A stretch of DNA of 64,000 nt. Origin: Chitinophagales bacterium (lineage in GTDB: Bacteria > Bacteroidota > Bacteroidia > Chitinophagales > LD1). The translations under genes and the position numbers were made by a program. Below are positions 26,101 to 34,649 of the stretch, in pieces. Under the pieces are notes generated by a model. The model saw nothing but the letters and a program-made list of their open reading frames with translations. It had not been told where the DNA came from and searched no databases. Within the stretch, counting starts at the first letter, position 1; every line of letters begins with the position of its first letter. Location of the stretch: assembly GCA_026129525.1 (NCBI GenBank), contig JAHCHW010000005.1, forward strand, positions 124,001 to 188,000, given 5' to 3'.

Positions 26101-27478
26101 GAATAATAATTTGCCCGAACACAGCCGAGTTCATCATACGCGATGAAGAGTGATGCACTTCTTCATCCATTTGTGTTTGCGAAAGCAGATTGACAGATTT
26201 GAAATGCTTGCTGTGCGTGAGTTGGTGCATAATGGCTTCTACAATAATTACGGCACCATCTACAATCAATCCAAAATCAATGGCGCCCAAACTCATCAGG
26301 TTGCCGCTTACGCCAAACAGATTCATCATTACCACTGCAAATAGCATAGCCAGCGGAATAATAGAAGCCACCAGCAAACCCGCACGAATGTTGGCGAGAA
26401 AGAACACCAACACAAAAAGCACTATCAACGCGCCTTCCAGCAAATTGGTTTCTACGGTGCTGATGGCGTTGTTCACCATTTTAGTGCGGTCAAGAAACGG
26501 CTCTACCATTACGCCTTCGGGCAGTGTTTTCTGAATTTGCGCCATGCGCTCTTTCACCCGCTTAATTACAGCCGAAGAGTTAGCACCTTTCAACATCATT
26601 ACCACCGCACCGGCTACTTCGCCATCGGCATTGTAGCACATAGCGCCATAGCGCGTGGCGGCACCAATACGCACATCGGCCACATCGCGTATCAACACCG
26701 GAATTTTTGTATCGGTGTTTTTTACCACTATGTTTTCAATATCGCTGATGCTGCCCACCAAACCTTCGCTGCGGATAAAGAGTACGGTTGGACCTTTTTC
26801 AATGTAACTGCCGCCTGTGTTTTGGTTGTTGCTTTCCAACGCATTAAACACATCGGCAATAGTGAGGTTAAACGATTTTAAACGCGCAGGATTTACCGCT
26901 ACTTCATACTGCTTCAGCAATCCGCCAAAGCTGGAAACATCTGCCACGCCTTCGGTGCCGAGGAGTTGCCTCCGCACCATCCAATCCTGAATAGTCCGCA
27001 ATTCAGTAGCGGTAAATTTTCCTTCGTAACCGGGCTTGGGCTTTACTACATACTGGTAAATTTCACCAAGCCCTGTAGTAACCGGTGCCAGCGAAGGCAA
27101 ACCCGCACCGGCAGGTATTACCTCTTTTACTTCCTGCAAACGTTCGCTCACTTGCTGGCGTGCCCAGTAAACATCTACGCCATCATTAAAAACAATCGTA
27201 ACCAGCGAAAGCCCGAAACGCGAAAAGCTGCGGATTTCGTGAATGCCCGGAATGTTACTGTTGGCTTGTTCAATAGGAAAAGTGATGAGCCGCTCCACAT
27301 CGGGCGCGCCCAACGATGGCGAAACGGTAATAACCTGCACCTGATTGTTGGTGATGTCGGGCACCGCATCAATGGGCAGTTTGGTTACCGCATAAACTCC
27401 ATACACTATGAGCGCGAGTGTAAACAACCCGATAATGAGTTTATTGCGAATGGAAAACGATATGATTTTTTCTAACAT
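23114..27478 (-). CDS. CusA/CzcA heavy-metal RND pump fused to a TolC-like outer-membrane channel
   Basis: 1454 aa. Residues 1-1040 form an RND pump: N-terminal LEKIISFSIRNKLIIGL, LPIDAVPDITNNQVQV, the transmembrane proton relay GAIDFGLIVDGAVIIVEA typical of the heavy-metal (CusA/CzcA) branch, and a second porter half. Around 1041-1064 follows a hydrophobic stretch ending FADA-QQ that looks like a signal peptide. Residues 1065-1454 are a TolC-like outer-membrane factor with two coiled-coil repeats. Such fusions occur in Bacteroidetes. It exports Cu(I)/Ag(I) or Zn/Co/Cd across both membranes with the adaptor encoded next. Cleavage at the inner signal would give separate proteins. Confidence 0.93.
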   Translation of the reverse strand: MLEKIISFSIRNKLIIGLFTLALIVYGVYAVTKLPIDAVPDITNNQVQVITVSPSLGAPDVERLITFPIEQANSNIPGIHEIRSFSRFGLSLVTIVFNDGVDVYWARQQVSERLQEVKEVIPAGAGLPSLAPVTTGLGEIYQYVVKPKPGYEGKFTATELRTIQDWMVRRQLLGTEGVADVSSFGGLLKQYEVAVNPARLKSFNLTIADVFNALESNNQNTGGSYIEKGPTVLFIRSEGLVGSISDIENIVVKNTDTKIPVLIRDVADVRIGAATRYGAMCYNADGEVAGAVVMMLKGANSSAVIKRVKERMAQIQKTLPEGVMVEPFLDRTKMVNNAISTVETNLLEGALIVLFVLVFFLANIRAGLLVASIIPLAMLFAVVMMNLFGVSGNLMSLGAIDFGLIVDGAVIIVEAIMHQLTHSKHFKSVNLLSQTQMDEEVHHSSSRMMNSAVFGQIIILIVYLPILSLEGIEGKMFGPMAQTVSFAILGAMILSLTYLPMISALVISKKIKHKATISDRMMNVLERWYQRALEKVLLYKKTVLFTAVGLFGISMFILSTLGGEFIPQLEEGDFAVECRLLPGTNLNVSINTTQQAAKILLDSFPEVEKVVTKIGSGEIPTDPMPIEMGDMMVILKPKKEWTSAKTFPDLAEKMSAALEAVPGLKTGFQFPVQMRFNELMTGARQDVVVKIFGEDLDTLAYYAQKLGTIVETVEGAKDLYVESVTGMPQIIVNYKRDAIAKFGLNISDVNRTLNAAFAGQSTGMVYEGEKRFDLVVRVGSEMRKDLNDVQNLLIATPSGAQVPLYQVADVNIVEGPNQIQREETKRRIVVGFNVRGRDVQTIVDELHGKIEKQIKFPAGYYVTYGGTFENLQAAKQRLSVAVPIALLLIFLLLYFAIGTIGESILIYTAIPLSAIGGILVLWLRGMNFSISAGVGFIALFGVAVLNGIVLIAEFKRLKKEGWTDVRKIVIQGTKIRLRSVLMTALAPSLGFIPMAVSTGAGAEVQRPLATVVIGGIVSAALLTLFVLPILYVLYETFMERRIKRSAATIATLVALVFAVQFADAQQSISLEQALSVASKNNLTLRSAQLNEQANEKLKRSYLDVNKTEVIAEYGQINTVYNDTRFGIAQGFSFPGVYVQQKKVLNENYRMAQSETKITELETRTAVKSLYYQVLNLREKQKLLLFADSIYNAFLQKATQRYEKGETNLLEKTTAAASRSQIANQLQMLKSDLSISLQQFNRLLNDSVFYEPEVGTQKYLFTSYPDTSQASANPLLAREMHRMNVLEHQWKLERNKLAPDFNLGYYNTSFIGWQKVDNTDVYFNASKRFNMLSAGISIPLFFSGQAAKIASAKKSWLKAQNDFAVEKQKLNTAFDAAVANVKKYEQSLAYYESAVLNNANTIIETANKQFAAGEISYIEWTMLLNQSIGIKSEYTDLVYQYNQSVFELEKISGKQ

Positions 27479-27489
27479 GCTTTTACGAT

Positions 27490-27996
27490 TTAGTCATCAT
27501 CGCCATCTCCATTTTGTGGTGTGGCTGATGGTGGATTGGTGAGCGTAGAATTAGTGGCAGCGCTTATTTCGGTGTGGCGGATTTTACCACCGAGGTAGCC
27601 GGTGTAAGCCATAAAGCCAAAGGCAACAGACGATAGCAGCAAAGTGGCGACCATACTGATGGTTACCACATTCTTTTTAAGGAAATTCAGCACTAAACTG
27701 ATGAGCGCCAAAACTCCCGATGCGATTAAAATGCCGTTGGCAATTTTGGCGGCATCTTCGTGTGCCTCCATCGCTGCTTCGCTGATGCCGGGAATTTTCT
27801 CCACCACATCTTCAGCAGCTTCGCCCGTTTCCATTACAATTACTGAAATAACAGCCATGGCCAAAATCAGTAATGCGCCCAACACTTTGGTGTCGTTGCT
27901 TTTTCTGATTAAGCCGTAAAAAAGAACCACTATGCCTCCCAATGTTCCTATAATGGGGAAGTGGTTAAGTATTAAATGCCAGTGTGCGGTATTCAT
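27490..27996 (-). CDS. Small membrane protein of the metal-efflux operon
   Basis: 168 aa from the ATG at 27996 (MNTAHWHLILNHFPIIG); a longer version starting 45 bp upstream adds no recognisable signal. Four hydrophobic segments (about 10-30, 40-60, 85-110 and 112-135) predict a polytopic inner-membrane protein. HWHLILNHFP at the N-terminus and HEDAAK near 80 supply His residues that could bind metal or haem; DUF2231-like proteins begin similarly. The tail is polar and acidic (NGDGDDD). It ends 11 bp before the CusA-TolC gene and is probably cotranscribed with it. Exact role unknown. Confidence 0.65.
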   Translation of the reverse strand: MNTAHWHLILNHFPIIGTLGGIVVLFYGLIRKSNDTKVLGALLILAMAVISVIVMETGEAAEDVVEKIPGISEAAMEAHEDAAKIANGILIASGVLALISLVLNFLKKNVVTISMVATLLLSSVAFGFMAYTGYLGGKIRHTEISAATNSTLTNPPSATPQNGDGDDD

Positions 27997-28088
27997 AAAA
28001 TTAGATTTTGAAATGACCACAGGTAGATACAATGCACACACGCTCCCTGCGGATAAGCGTATGCCGAAAAATGGAAGAGAATTAGCCC

Positions 28089-28463
28089 TTAAAATTTAGG
28101 CGGCTGCCAAATGTTGGAGAGCAGTTGGAAAGAAATGAAAGGTGTTCTGTAAGTAGAAAGTTCGGTATCGGTATTGAAATGAAGAACCGGGAGTTTTACA
28201 ACGTAATGGGTGATAAACGCAAATAAATTTGGCGAGGTGTGTTCTACTGACTTAAACGGCAGTTGTGAGTCGCGTTTGTAGTCGTCATCCTTGGTTTCGG
28301 TGTTATAGTGAATATCGAGAAAATGAGCTATGGTAATGTCGGGAGTTTCGGTTTTGTGCTCTATGTAATGCACTACCAGCAAAGGCAGTTTTAGCAACTC
28401 GTGAAACTCGGTGTTGCTAACCAAAAACAAAGCGGTAAGAATTACTACTGCTGCTTTTTTCAC
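28089..28463 (-). CDS. Small exported protein at the head of the metal-efflux operon
   Basis: 124 aa with a short signal peptide (KKAAVVILTALFLVSNTEF). The mature part is rich in His (HELL, VHYIEH, AHFLDIHYN, VEHTSP, ITHYV, VLHFN), which suggests periplasmic metal contact. Short proteins of this type commonly open Cus/Czc-type operons in Bacteroidetes, so a metal-chaperone role is an inference from position and composition only. It lies 92 bp upstream of the membrane-protein gene on the same strand. Not assigned to a family. Confidence 0.6.
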   Translation of the reverse strand: MKKAAVVILTALFLVSNTEFHELLKLPLLVVHYIEHKTETPDITIAHFLDIHYNTETKDDDYKRDSQLPFKSVEHTSPNLFAFITHYVVKLPVLHFNTDTELSTYRTPFISFQLLSNIWQPPKF

Positions 28464-28510
28464 ATTACAAATTTACGGAACTAATTGCAGATGTGGCGTG
28501 AGAAAAATCA

Positions 28511-28786
28511 TTAGTGCGTTAAAAACATATAAACGGCAGGCACCACAACGCCAAGTGTTAGGGCAACCGTAAGGGCTGTATGGTATTTAATATGGCGGTA
28601 ATTTAGCAGCAGCACATCGGCAATCATCATCAACACAAACCAAAGCGCCAATAGAATTAAGCGGGTGGTGTCATCGGCAGGGGCAAACTCGTGTTCGCGT
28701 CCGGCACCGTGGTAAGCAATTTCGAACATGGTGCGGGCACCGGCAGCCATGATGAGAAAGAGAAGAAAGAGCAGATAGTACTTCAT
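28511..28786 (-). CDS. Small membrane protein, unassigned
   Basis: 91 aa from the ATG at 28786 (MKYYLLFLLFLIMAAGAR); six residues upstream would be added by another ATG. Three hydrophobic segments: 3-20, 42-60 and 70-88. The loop FEIAYHGAGREHEF is polar. It is on the same strand as the efflux operon but separated by 47 bp from the next gene. I see no family match; the coding call rests on length, hydrophobic pattern and context. Confidence 0.5.
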   Translation of the reverse strand: MKYYLLFLLFLIMAAGARTMFEIAYHGAGREHEFAPADDTTRLILLALWFVLMMIADVLLLNYRHIKYHTALTVALTLGVVVPAVYMFLTH

Positions 28787-28835
28787 TGCAGCCGCACAAA
28801 ACAAATAATTTTTACCAAGCGGGTTTTGCGCTTAA

Positions 28836-31800
28836 CTACTGTTTTACAAAGCGTATAATTTTTTCGTTCTGGTTGTTGTCGTTAAGCACGCGCAGAAAGT
28901 AAACTCCCGGAGTTATGTCCTCCAACGAAATGCGTAGTTCTTTGTCTGCGCTTTCAAGTATTTCTCTTACATCGCTTACTTTTCTTCCCAACACATCGTA
29001 CACCGATACATGGTAGTTTCCTGCTGTTGTGTTGGGGAACCGTACGGTTATAAAATCGGTGGCAGGGTTAGGATAAATGAGCACTTTGTTTGTAAAATCG
29101 CTTACCGATAAGAACGTGCATGCCTGCGTAAGCGGACCCGATTGGGTAAAACATGTACGCTGCGAGTAATCAACCACTTTAACATCTACGATGTTTTGTG
29201 AAGGATAAGCCCCCAGCCTTACGGTTGGTTCCTGCATGCTGATGTAATTGGTATCGCTGTTCAGATTGTTGGTTACTTCGTACAAATAGCCGTTGGTGTT
29301 GCCGGTAATGGATACATCTACAAAATACTCTGAAGAATTGTTGTTGAGGCAAATTTTATCGAATGCAATTTCAGGGTTAGTGCACGATGATGAAAGGCAA
29401 CTTTTGTTAAACGTTTCTTCGAGTGCACAGCCGCCTGTGGTTTCAAAATGAACCGATACATCCACTCCGTTAGGAAAGGGACCAAACTGTTTTGTTCCTG
29501 CAGCATTGAATGTAAGTGTGGAGGCATTAAAACTATTGGTGGCGGTGTAGCTGTTGCCGGCATGGTGTGTAAACAGTTGTATCTCGATAAAGTACTGCAA
29601 CGAATCATCGTTATGACACACGGGAACCATTCTACCGTTAGGAACCGGATTGATGGTTACCACATATTGCCCGAGCAAGGTGTAAACCGGTGGCGTTGCG
29701 GGATTATTATCGTCATCGCACATGGCATAGGCATAAAGCGTTTGTGTTTCGGGAGCCCCCGATGCAGGGTTAGAATGTGTAAACACGGGTCCTTTCCACT
29801 CGGGTAAATCGTCTGATAGTTGCGGGTAAATAGTACCACCTCCTTGGTTTAGCGGTAGCGTTGCCCAAAACAAATTGATAACCGGTCCGCTGCTTGCGGT
29901 AATGGTAATAGCGGGAAGCCCCGAAGAAAGGCGCTCGCCCGAACAAATTGTTTCGGCTCCTCCGGTAAATCCTGAGGTAACACAATTTGTTACTGTACAG
30001 TTGGGGCAGTCGGGTTTGGCAACCACAAATGTTCCCGTGCATCCGCTGCTGGTGAGTACACTGAAAGTTACCGGAGGCATGTTAGTGGTGCCGCACACGG
30101 CAATAGGTATAGGGCTTGGGGTAACATTATCGCTCGAACAGGCTTTATTGATTTTGTAAACACAATCCTGACTGGAATTGATGGTGTAAGAAAGTGTTGG
30201 CGCACGGGCAGGTGCTGCGGGTTGCATTAGTGTGATGGAACCAAGCGTGATGTAGGTGTTCGGAACATTATCGTGGTCGGTATCGCAGCCAAGGGCGGTG
30301 TAGATAACCACATCGGAGCCTTCATCGCAGCCGTTGCCGTTGTAAACGTAATCGGTAGCGGGGTTGAAAGGAACCGTGCGAAGCACATCGCTGAAATAGT
30401 AAAAGCTGTTAATGTTGTTTTGCGGGTCGAAAATGCTAACAAGGTTGTTTTCGTAACCGTTGTACAGGGTATTAAAATTTAAATCGGGGCAGGGGCTAAG
30501 TTCCATCGCATTTATACCGCCCGAAACCGCTACGCCCGGACATGAGTTTACGGGTACATGGCAATAGTAATATGCGGTGTCGTACCGGGTGCAGTTGTTG
30601 GTGCAGCAGGGACCAAGCACCTGCGGGTCGAAAGTAACGGTGTAGCGAATGCTGCCTGAAACTGTAGTAGGAAACGCGGGGTTGTTTTGTTGCGTGAAAG
30701 AAACTAACTGATGGCAACCGGCTGCGGAATCGGTTGCTGTAAATCCGGGCTTAGGTCCATATTGGCAATCGCCATTGCGTAAGTATTTTTTAACCAGTTG
30801 CTCGGGAGTGGAATATGCCAGCACGGTTACTTTGCCGGCAAGTTGTTCGGTGCCGGTTAACGCGCATTTCATGTTCAAAAAGTAAACGGTGGTGTCGGGT
30901 TTGCAAATAGTTCCTTTTCGGTAAACAGGTTCTTTGGCAGGAAACTCCACTACGGTTCCGGTTAAACTGTTTTTTCTCCATGTGTATTCGGTGGCGGGGC
31001 TTTTGGCGGTGTTGTAGCCCCAGTTGTGTTGGTAGCGCAATAGGTTAACCGTGTCGCTGTTGCAAAGGTTAAGTATGGCTGTAGGCGCAGTGGAAGGCGC
31101 AGTATTGCAATTAATGGCAGCACCGGTGCAGCGGGTTTCGCCATTTAAAAAATTTGCAGCCGAGGTGCAGCCCGAAGTGTTCGAAAAAACAGCCTTGGCG
31201 TATTCCATGTAATAGCGCATAAAAAGTGCCTGCCCTTTCGAAAAGTTTACGCGCCAGTCTCTGCGGGTGTAATCCATAAAGTTGGTCCACATTACCCGCA
31301 CCCCGCTGCAATGTGTTGCCGAAGCATTTTGTACTAACTGCGGCACTCCGGGACCCGAACCGTCACAAGGTCTGCCGGAGAGAGGCGTATCGTAAATGCC
31401 ATCGTCCACACTGCAAAAAAGTGTTGCGTTGGTGTTGAGTATGGTCCACATGGAGTCGGTAATGTTATAGGGGCCCCACACGTGCGATAACCCAAGAAAG
31501 TGAGCTACCTCGTGCGGAAAACTGGTAGCGTTGGTATCGGCATGGTTGGTTAACGGGCCAAAAGGAACAAAGGTATTATCGTCAATATGTACCGATGCCG
31601 ATGAACTAAACAGGTTATAGGCATAGCCTAAAAGCCCGCCTGTGGTTAGCCCAAAGCCGTAGTTGCCGGTGTAAACGTTCAGATACTCGCAGGTGTTTTT
31701 CAGTGGCGATGCTTTAATGTCTTCCTGTTCTTTTATTGCACCGCTTGCATCGAACATAGTGTGTACATAGGGGGCTTGTGCAACGTTAACACGGGTTATA

Positions 31801-32258
31801 TCGGAGGTGTTCCAGCAAAACTGAATGCAGGTGTTGGCGGCAACGGTTTTCTTTTCCCAGAACTCATCGGGCACCCGCTCTAAGTTATAGTTGTTGCCTG
31901 CAAAATGTTTGTTGAGGTTATCTACGGCAGCGGAAATTTCGGCTACCGTAAAATTGTTGTTGCCCGGAGCAGTTGGGCTGCCGCCATTGTGCATTATATG
32001 AAAGTAGAGCGGAATTATTTTTACTCCGTTGGGGCAGTCTTGAGTGGGAGCGGTATCGCGCTGTTCGCGTTCTTCTTCTAACCGGTCAAGCGTGGCTTGC
32101 AGCACTTGCAAGTAAAGTTGATAAGCCTGCGGCTCGTTCTGCTCAAATGCTTTTTGCAGTTGGTCGTACTTGCATTCGTTGGTGTGTTGGTGCGGTTGCT
32201 GCTGTGCGCTGAGCGTAAGTGCCCATAAAAGCACCGGCAATATGTACAGGCTTTTCAT
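28836..32258 (-). CDS. T9SS-secreted M43-type zinc metalloprotease with many Cys-rich modules
   Basis: 1140-aa exported protein. The signal peptide ends near TLSA-QQQ. Residues 75-370 form a pappalysin-like (M43B) metalloprotease: zinc site HEVAHFLGLSH at 249-259, and the Met-turn NFMDYT with Met328. The Ca-binding and disulfide pattern (CSVDDGIYDTP, CSGVRVMWTN) also fits. Residues 370-1050 are repeated Cys-containing beta modules with sequences such as CTGTFVVAKPDCPNC, possibly for substrate binding. The C-terminal 80 residues are a type A T9SS domain (YPNPATDFITV, VYDVLGRKVSDV, GVYFLRV). Probably a surface or released protease. Very long for M43 because of the module array. Confidence 0.9.
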   Translation of the reverse strand: MKSLYILPVLLWALTLSAQQQPHQHTNECKYDQLQKAFEQNEPQAYQLYLQVLQATLDRLEEEREQRDTAPTQDCPNGVKIIPLYFHIMHNGGSPTAPGNNNFTVAEISAAVDNLNKHFAGNNYNLERVPDEFWEKKTVAANTCIQFCWNTSDITRVNVAQAPYVHTMFDASGAIKEQEDIKASPLKNTCEYLNVYTGNYGFGLTTGGLLGYAYNLFSSSASVHIDDNTFVPFGPLTNHADTNATSFPHEVAHFLGLSHVWGPYNITDSMWTILNTNATLFCSVDDGIYDTPLSGRPCDGSGPGVPQLVQNASATHCSGVRVMWTNFMDYTRRDWRVNFSKGQALFMRYYMEYAKAVFSNTSGCTSAANFLNGETRCTGAAINCNTAPSTAPTAILNLCNSDTVNLLRYQHNWGYNTAKSPATEYTWRKNSLTGTVVEFPAKEPVYRKGTICKPDTTVYFLNMKCALTGTEQLAGKVTVLAYSTPEQLVKKYLRNGDCQYGPKPGFTATDSAAGCHQLVSFTQQNNPAFPTTVSGSIRYTVTFDPQVLGPCCTNNCTRYDTAYYYCHVPVNSCPGVAVSGGINAMELSPCPDLNFNTLYNGYENNLVSIFDPQNNINSFYYFSDVLRTVPFNPATDYVYNGNGCDEGSDVVIYTALGCDTDHDNVPNTYITLGSITLMQPAAPARAPTLSYTINSSQDCVYKINKACSSDNVTPSPIPIAVCGTTNMPPVTFSVLTSSGCTGTFVVAKPDCPNCTVTNCVTSGFTGGAETICSGERLSSGLPAITITASSGPVINLFWATLPLNQGGGTIYPQLSDDLPEWKGPVFTHSNPASGAPETQTLYAYAMCDDDNNPATPPVYTLLGQYVVTINPVPNGRMVPVCHNDDSLQYFIEIQLFTHHAGNSYTATNSFNASTLTFNAAGTKQFGPFPNGVDVSVHFETTGGCALEETFNKSCLSSSCTNPEIAFDKICLNNNSSEYFVDVSITGNTNGYLYEVTNNLNSDTNYISMQEPTVRLGAYPSQNIVDVKVVDYSQRTCFTQSGPLTQACTFLSVSDFTNKVLIYPNPATDFITVRFPNTTAGNYHVSVYDVLGRKVSDVREILESADKELRISLEDITPGVYFLRVLNDNNQNEKIIRFVKQ

Positions 32259-32351
32259 AGTGCTGAGGTTTGTGCAGCGAAAGATAAATTAAATAGCGGG
32301 CGGCATGTAATTTAAAAATTGGCATGTAATGCCGGAGGGAAGCAATTGCAC

Positions 32352-33623
32352 TTACAACGCAGGCAAAATTTTTCCCGCACATTCACCAAACCCAATCCGC
32401 ACTCCGTCTTTTTCGCACCAGCCGCGCATTACTACCGTATCGTTATCAAGAATAAATTTTCGTTCGGTGCCATCGGGCATTTGCACGGGCTTTTTGCCTT
32501 GCCACGATATTTCGAGCATGGAGCCGTAGCTATCGGGTGTTGGTCCGCTGATGGTGCCGCTGGCATACATATCGCCTACACAAATGTTGCAACCGTTAAC
32601 GGTGTGGTGCGCTAACTGTTGCGCCATGTTCCAATACATGTATTTGAAATTGCTGCGCGAAACCACTTTGCCCTGTCCGTTTTCGGGAATAATTTCTACC
32701 TCTAAATTGATGTCGAAATTCTTTTTGCCTTCAAATTTTAAATAGGGAAGAACCTCCGGTTCTTGAGTGGGTGTTTCTACGCGAAACGGTTCTAAGGCTT
32801 CGAGCGTTACAATCCAAGGCGAAATGGTTGAGCCAAAATTTTTGGCAAGGAAAGGACCTAACGGAACGTATTCCCACTTTTGAATATCGCGCGCACTCCA
32901 GTCGTTAAACAATACCATTCCGAAAATGTAATCTTCGGCATTCGCAGTAGAAATACTTTCGCCCAACTCGGTGTCCTTACCGGTGATGAAAGCCATTTCC
33001 AATTCAAAATCTAAAAGTTTAGAAGGCCCGAAAGAAGGCGCAGCCGCATCATCGGCTTTGGTTTGCCCTTTGGGTCGGTGGATGGGTGTGCCGCTTATTA
33101 CTATAGAAGAAGCGCGACCATGATAACCCACCGGTAAATGTTTCCAGTTGGGCAAGAGTGCATTTGCCGGGTCGCGGAACATAATGCCTACGTTGGTAGC
33201 GTGTTCTTTGCTGCTGTAAAAATCGGTGTAGTTAGGAATGCGAACCGGCATCAGCATTTGTGCTTCGCTTTGCTTTACCAGCGCTTTTGCTTTTAACTCA
33301 GCATTGTCGCGGAGTTCACTGTTTTCTGCATTCAGCAAATCGGAAATTCTTTCGCGCACAGCAGTGGTTACTTTCTTACCGCTTCCGATAAACCAGTTGA
33401 GATACGGGCGCGATAAATCTTTTTTGTCGAACTTGATAGCATCCAACAATCCGGCTTCGGCAATTACTGCCAAATCCAAAATATATTCGCCTATAGCCAC
33501 GCCCGCACGCGAGGTCATTTGGCCGGTCATAAACATGCCGAAGGGCAAATTCTGTATCGGGAAATCACTGCCGGGTTTTACTTCTACCCACGATTTTAAG
33601 TTAGGGTTGTTGGCTTTGCTCAT
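32352..33623 (-). CDS. fahA: Fumarylacetoacetase
   Basis: 423 aa, the normal length for the enzyme. Visible family features are NLPFGMFMT near the N-terminus, FYSSKEHATNVG, LPVGYHGRASSIV, FELEMAFITG, NDWSARDIQKWEYVPLGPFLAKNF, and YWNMAQQLAHHTVNGCN. These supply the metal ligands and the catalytic His region. It hydrolyses 4-fumarylacetoacetate to fumarate and acetoacetate, the last step of tyrosine breakdown. The stop lies 92 bp beyond the M43 gene start. Its ATG overlaps the stop of the 108-aa gene by 4 bp, indicating translational coupling with that gene. Other tyrosine-catabolism genes are not in the window. Confidence 0.95.
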   Translation of the reverse strand: MSKANNPNLKSWVEVKPGSDFPIQNLPFGMFMTGQMTSRAGVAIGEYILDLAVIAEAGLLDAIKFDKKDLSRPYLNWFIGSGKKVTTAVRERISDLLNAENSELRDNAELKAKALVKQSEAQMLMPVRIPNYTDFYSSKEHATNVGIMFRDPANALLPNWKHLPVGYHGRASSIVISGTPIHRPKGQTKADDAAAPSFGPSKLLDFELEMAFITGKDTELGESISTANAEDYIFGMVLFNDWSARDIQKWEYVPLGPFLAKNFGSTISPWIVTLEALEPFRVETPTQEPEVLPYLKFEGKKNFDINLEVEIIPENGQGKVVSRSNFKYMYWNMAQQLAHHTVNGCNICVGDMYASGTISGPTPDSYGSMLEISWQGKKPVQMPDGTERKFILDNDTVVMRGWCEKDGVRIGFGECAGKILPAL

Positions 33624-33946
33624 ACATCAAAATTCCAATCATTTTCCTGTTCTCCAAACTTCTTGCGGCTTTCGGCTTTTTCAATTTGGCGTTGAATAAT
33701 CATATCGGCAATAATGGTGGCGGCATCGGTTTCGGAGGTTTTGAGGGCTTCGCCTAATTTCTTTTCGCTTACATCAATTCGATACAAAATCCATTTCAGC
33801 TTTTCCATATCGCGGTGAATGAGTTCATCAATACGCTGAATGAGCAGTTGGCGGAAGGCGCGGAATTTTTCCTCCTCGTTGGTTGATGCAGGCAGGTGTT
33901 GTTCATCAATTTCAAACGAGTGGAAAAGTGTTTTGGGGAAGTTCAT
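33620..33946 (-). CDS. Small hypothetical protein coupled to fahA
   Basis: 108 aa, alpha-helical and charged, with no signal or membrane segment. Main stretch EEKFRAFRQLLIQRIDELIHRDMEKLKWILYR is a long amphipathic helix, and the C-terminus ends ENDWNFDV. Proteins of this type are frequent in Bacteroidetes and unassigned. Its stop overlaps the fahA start (4 bp, ATGA), so the two are translated from one message. A dimerising or regulatory role is an inference from helix content only. Confidence 0.7.
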   Translation of the reverse strand: MNFPKTLFHSFEIDEQHLPASTNEEEKFRAFRQLLIQRIDELIHRDMEKLKWILYRIDVSEKKLGEALKTSETDAATIIADMIIQRQIEKAESRKKFGEQENDWNFDV

Positions 33947-33997
33947 ATCAACTGCAAGTAAACAGATAAAAGCGGATAGGGAGGTAATGCTGTTGGG

Positions 33998-34498
33998 TTA
34001 AGTGGTTTGCCGGGGCAGCCACGAGCGGCTTTCGATAATGGGGTTGGGATGTGTTTGGGTGTGTTTCCACAGGCTGTCGCTGCCGCCTCCCAGCCTTACG
34101 CCCAGGTAGTAGAGTTTAGCGAGTTTGAAGCCGGCATGGCTAAGGTTAAGGTGGAAGAGGATGTCGGCTTCTTTGCGGGAGATGGGCACTTCGGTGTAGT
34201 ACTGGTACATTACATCGTGAAACATGGAGGCGTAGTAGGTAATTGCTTGTTCGGTGGTGTAGTCGAGGCGGCCATCGGGGGTGCCGAAGGTAAGGTCGAG
34301 CCAGTTTGCTTTGGGGGTGCAGCCGTCCCAGGCGTAGCCGCCTCCGGTGCCTGCCAGCAGGGTAATGGTGCCATCGGGCACTATGTGCAGCCAGCGGTTC
34401 AGGAATTCGCGCCCGGTAAGGTTGGTTTTAATGGCAACATTGGTGCGGTGTATGAATTTGTAAACCTTGTTGGGGTTAGATTGGGAGCGGATGGGCAT
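33998..34498 (-). CDS. DUF1353-like hypothetical protein next to the caspase cluster
   Basis: 166 aa, no signal peptide. It begins with MPIRSQSNPNKVYKFI and contains GGGYAWDGCTPKANWLDLTFGTPDGRLDY, resembling the DUF1353 motif around a Trp-Asp-Gly core, then TEQAITYYASMFHDVMYQYY and SRKEADILFHL. The His-Asp in FHDVMY and the acidic residues could be a metal or catalytic site, but that is speculation. It is on the same strand as the papain-like protease gene, 151 bp downstream of it. It could be an immunity or accessory protein for the cluster, or unrelated. Confidence 0.55.
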   Translation of the reverse strand: MPIRSQSNPNKVYKFIHRTNVAIKTNLTGREFLNRWLHIVPDGTITLLAGTGGGYAWDGCTPKANWLDLTFGTPDGRLDYTTEQAITYYASMFHDVMYQYYTEVPISRKEADILFHLNLSHAGFKLAKLYYLGVRLGGGSDSLWKHTQTHPNPIIESRSWLPRQTT

Positions 34499-34649
34499 GG
34501 CGGTTGGGTTTTATTAGGAGTTAGTTTTTATGGATTATACCGGTTTACTTAAGGTTACTTTTTTAAATAATACTCTCCGCATTTTCAAAGCTGTGCAAGC
34601 ATTGTTGCCAGAATTTAATAAGTGGAGTAAGCGGTTAGGAACGGAACCT

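Noticed and set aside
33998..34498. Prophage origin suggested by the DUF1353-like protein
   Set aside because: No terminase, portal, capsid, tail or lysis gene is nearby; the family resemblance is weak.
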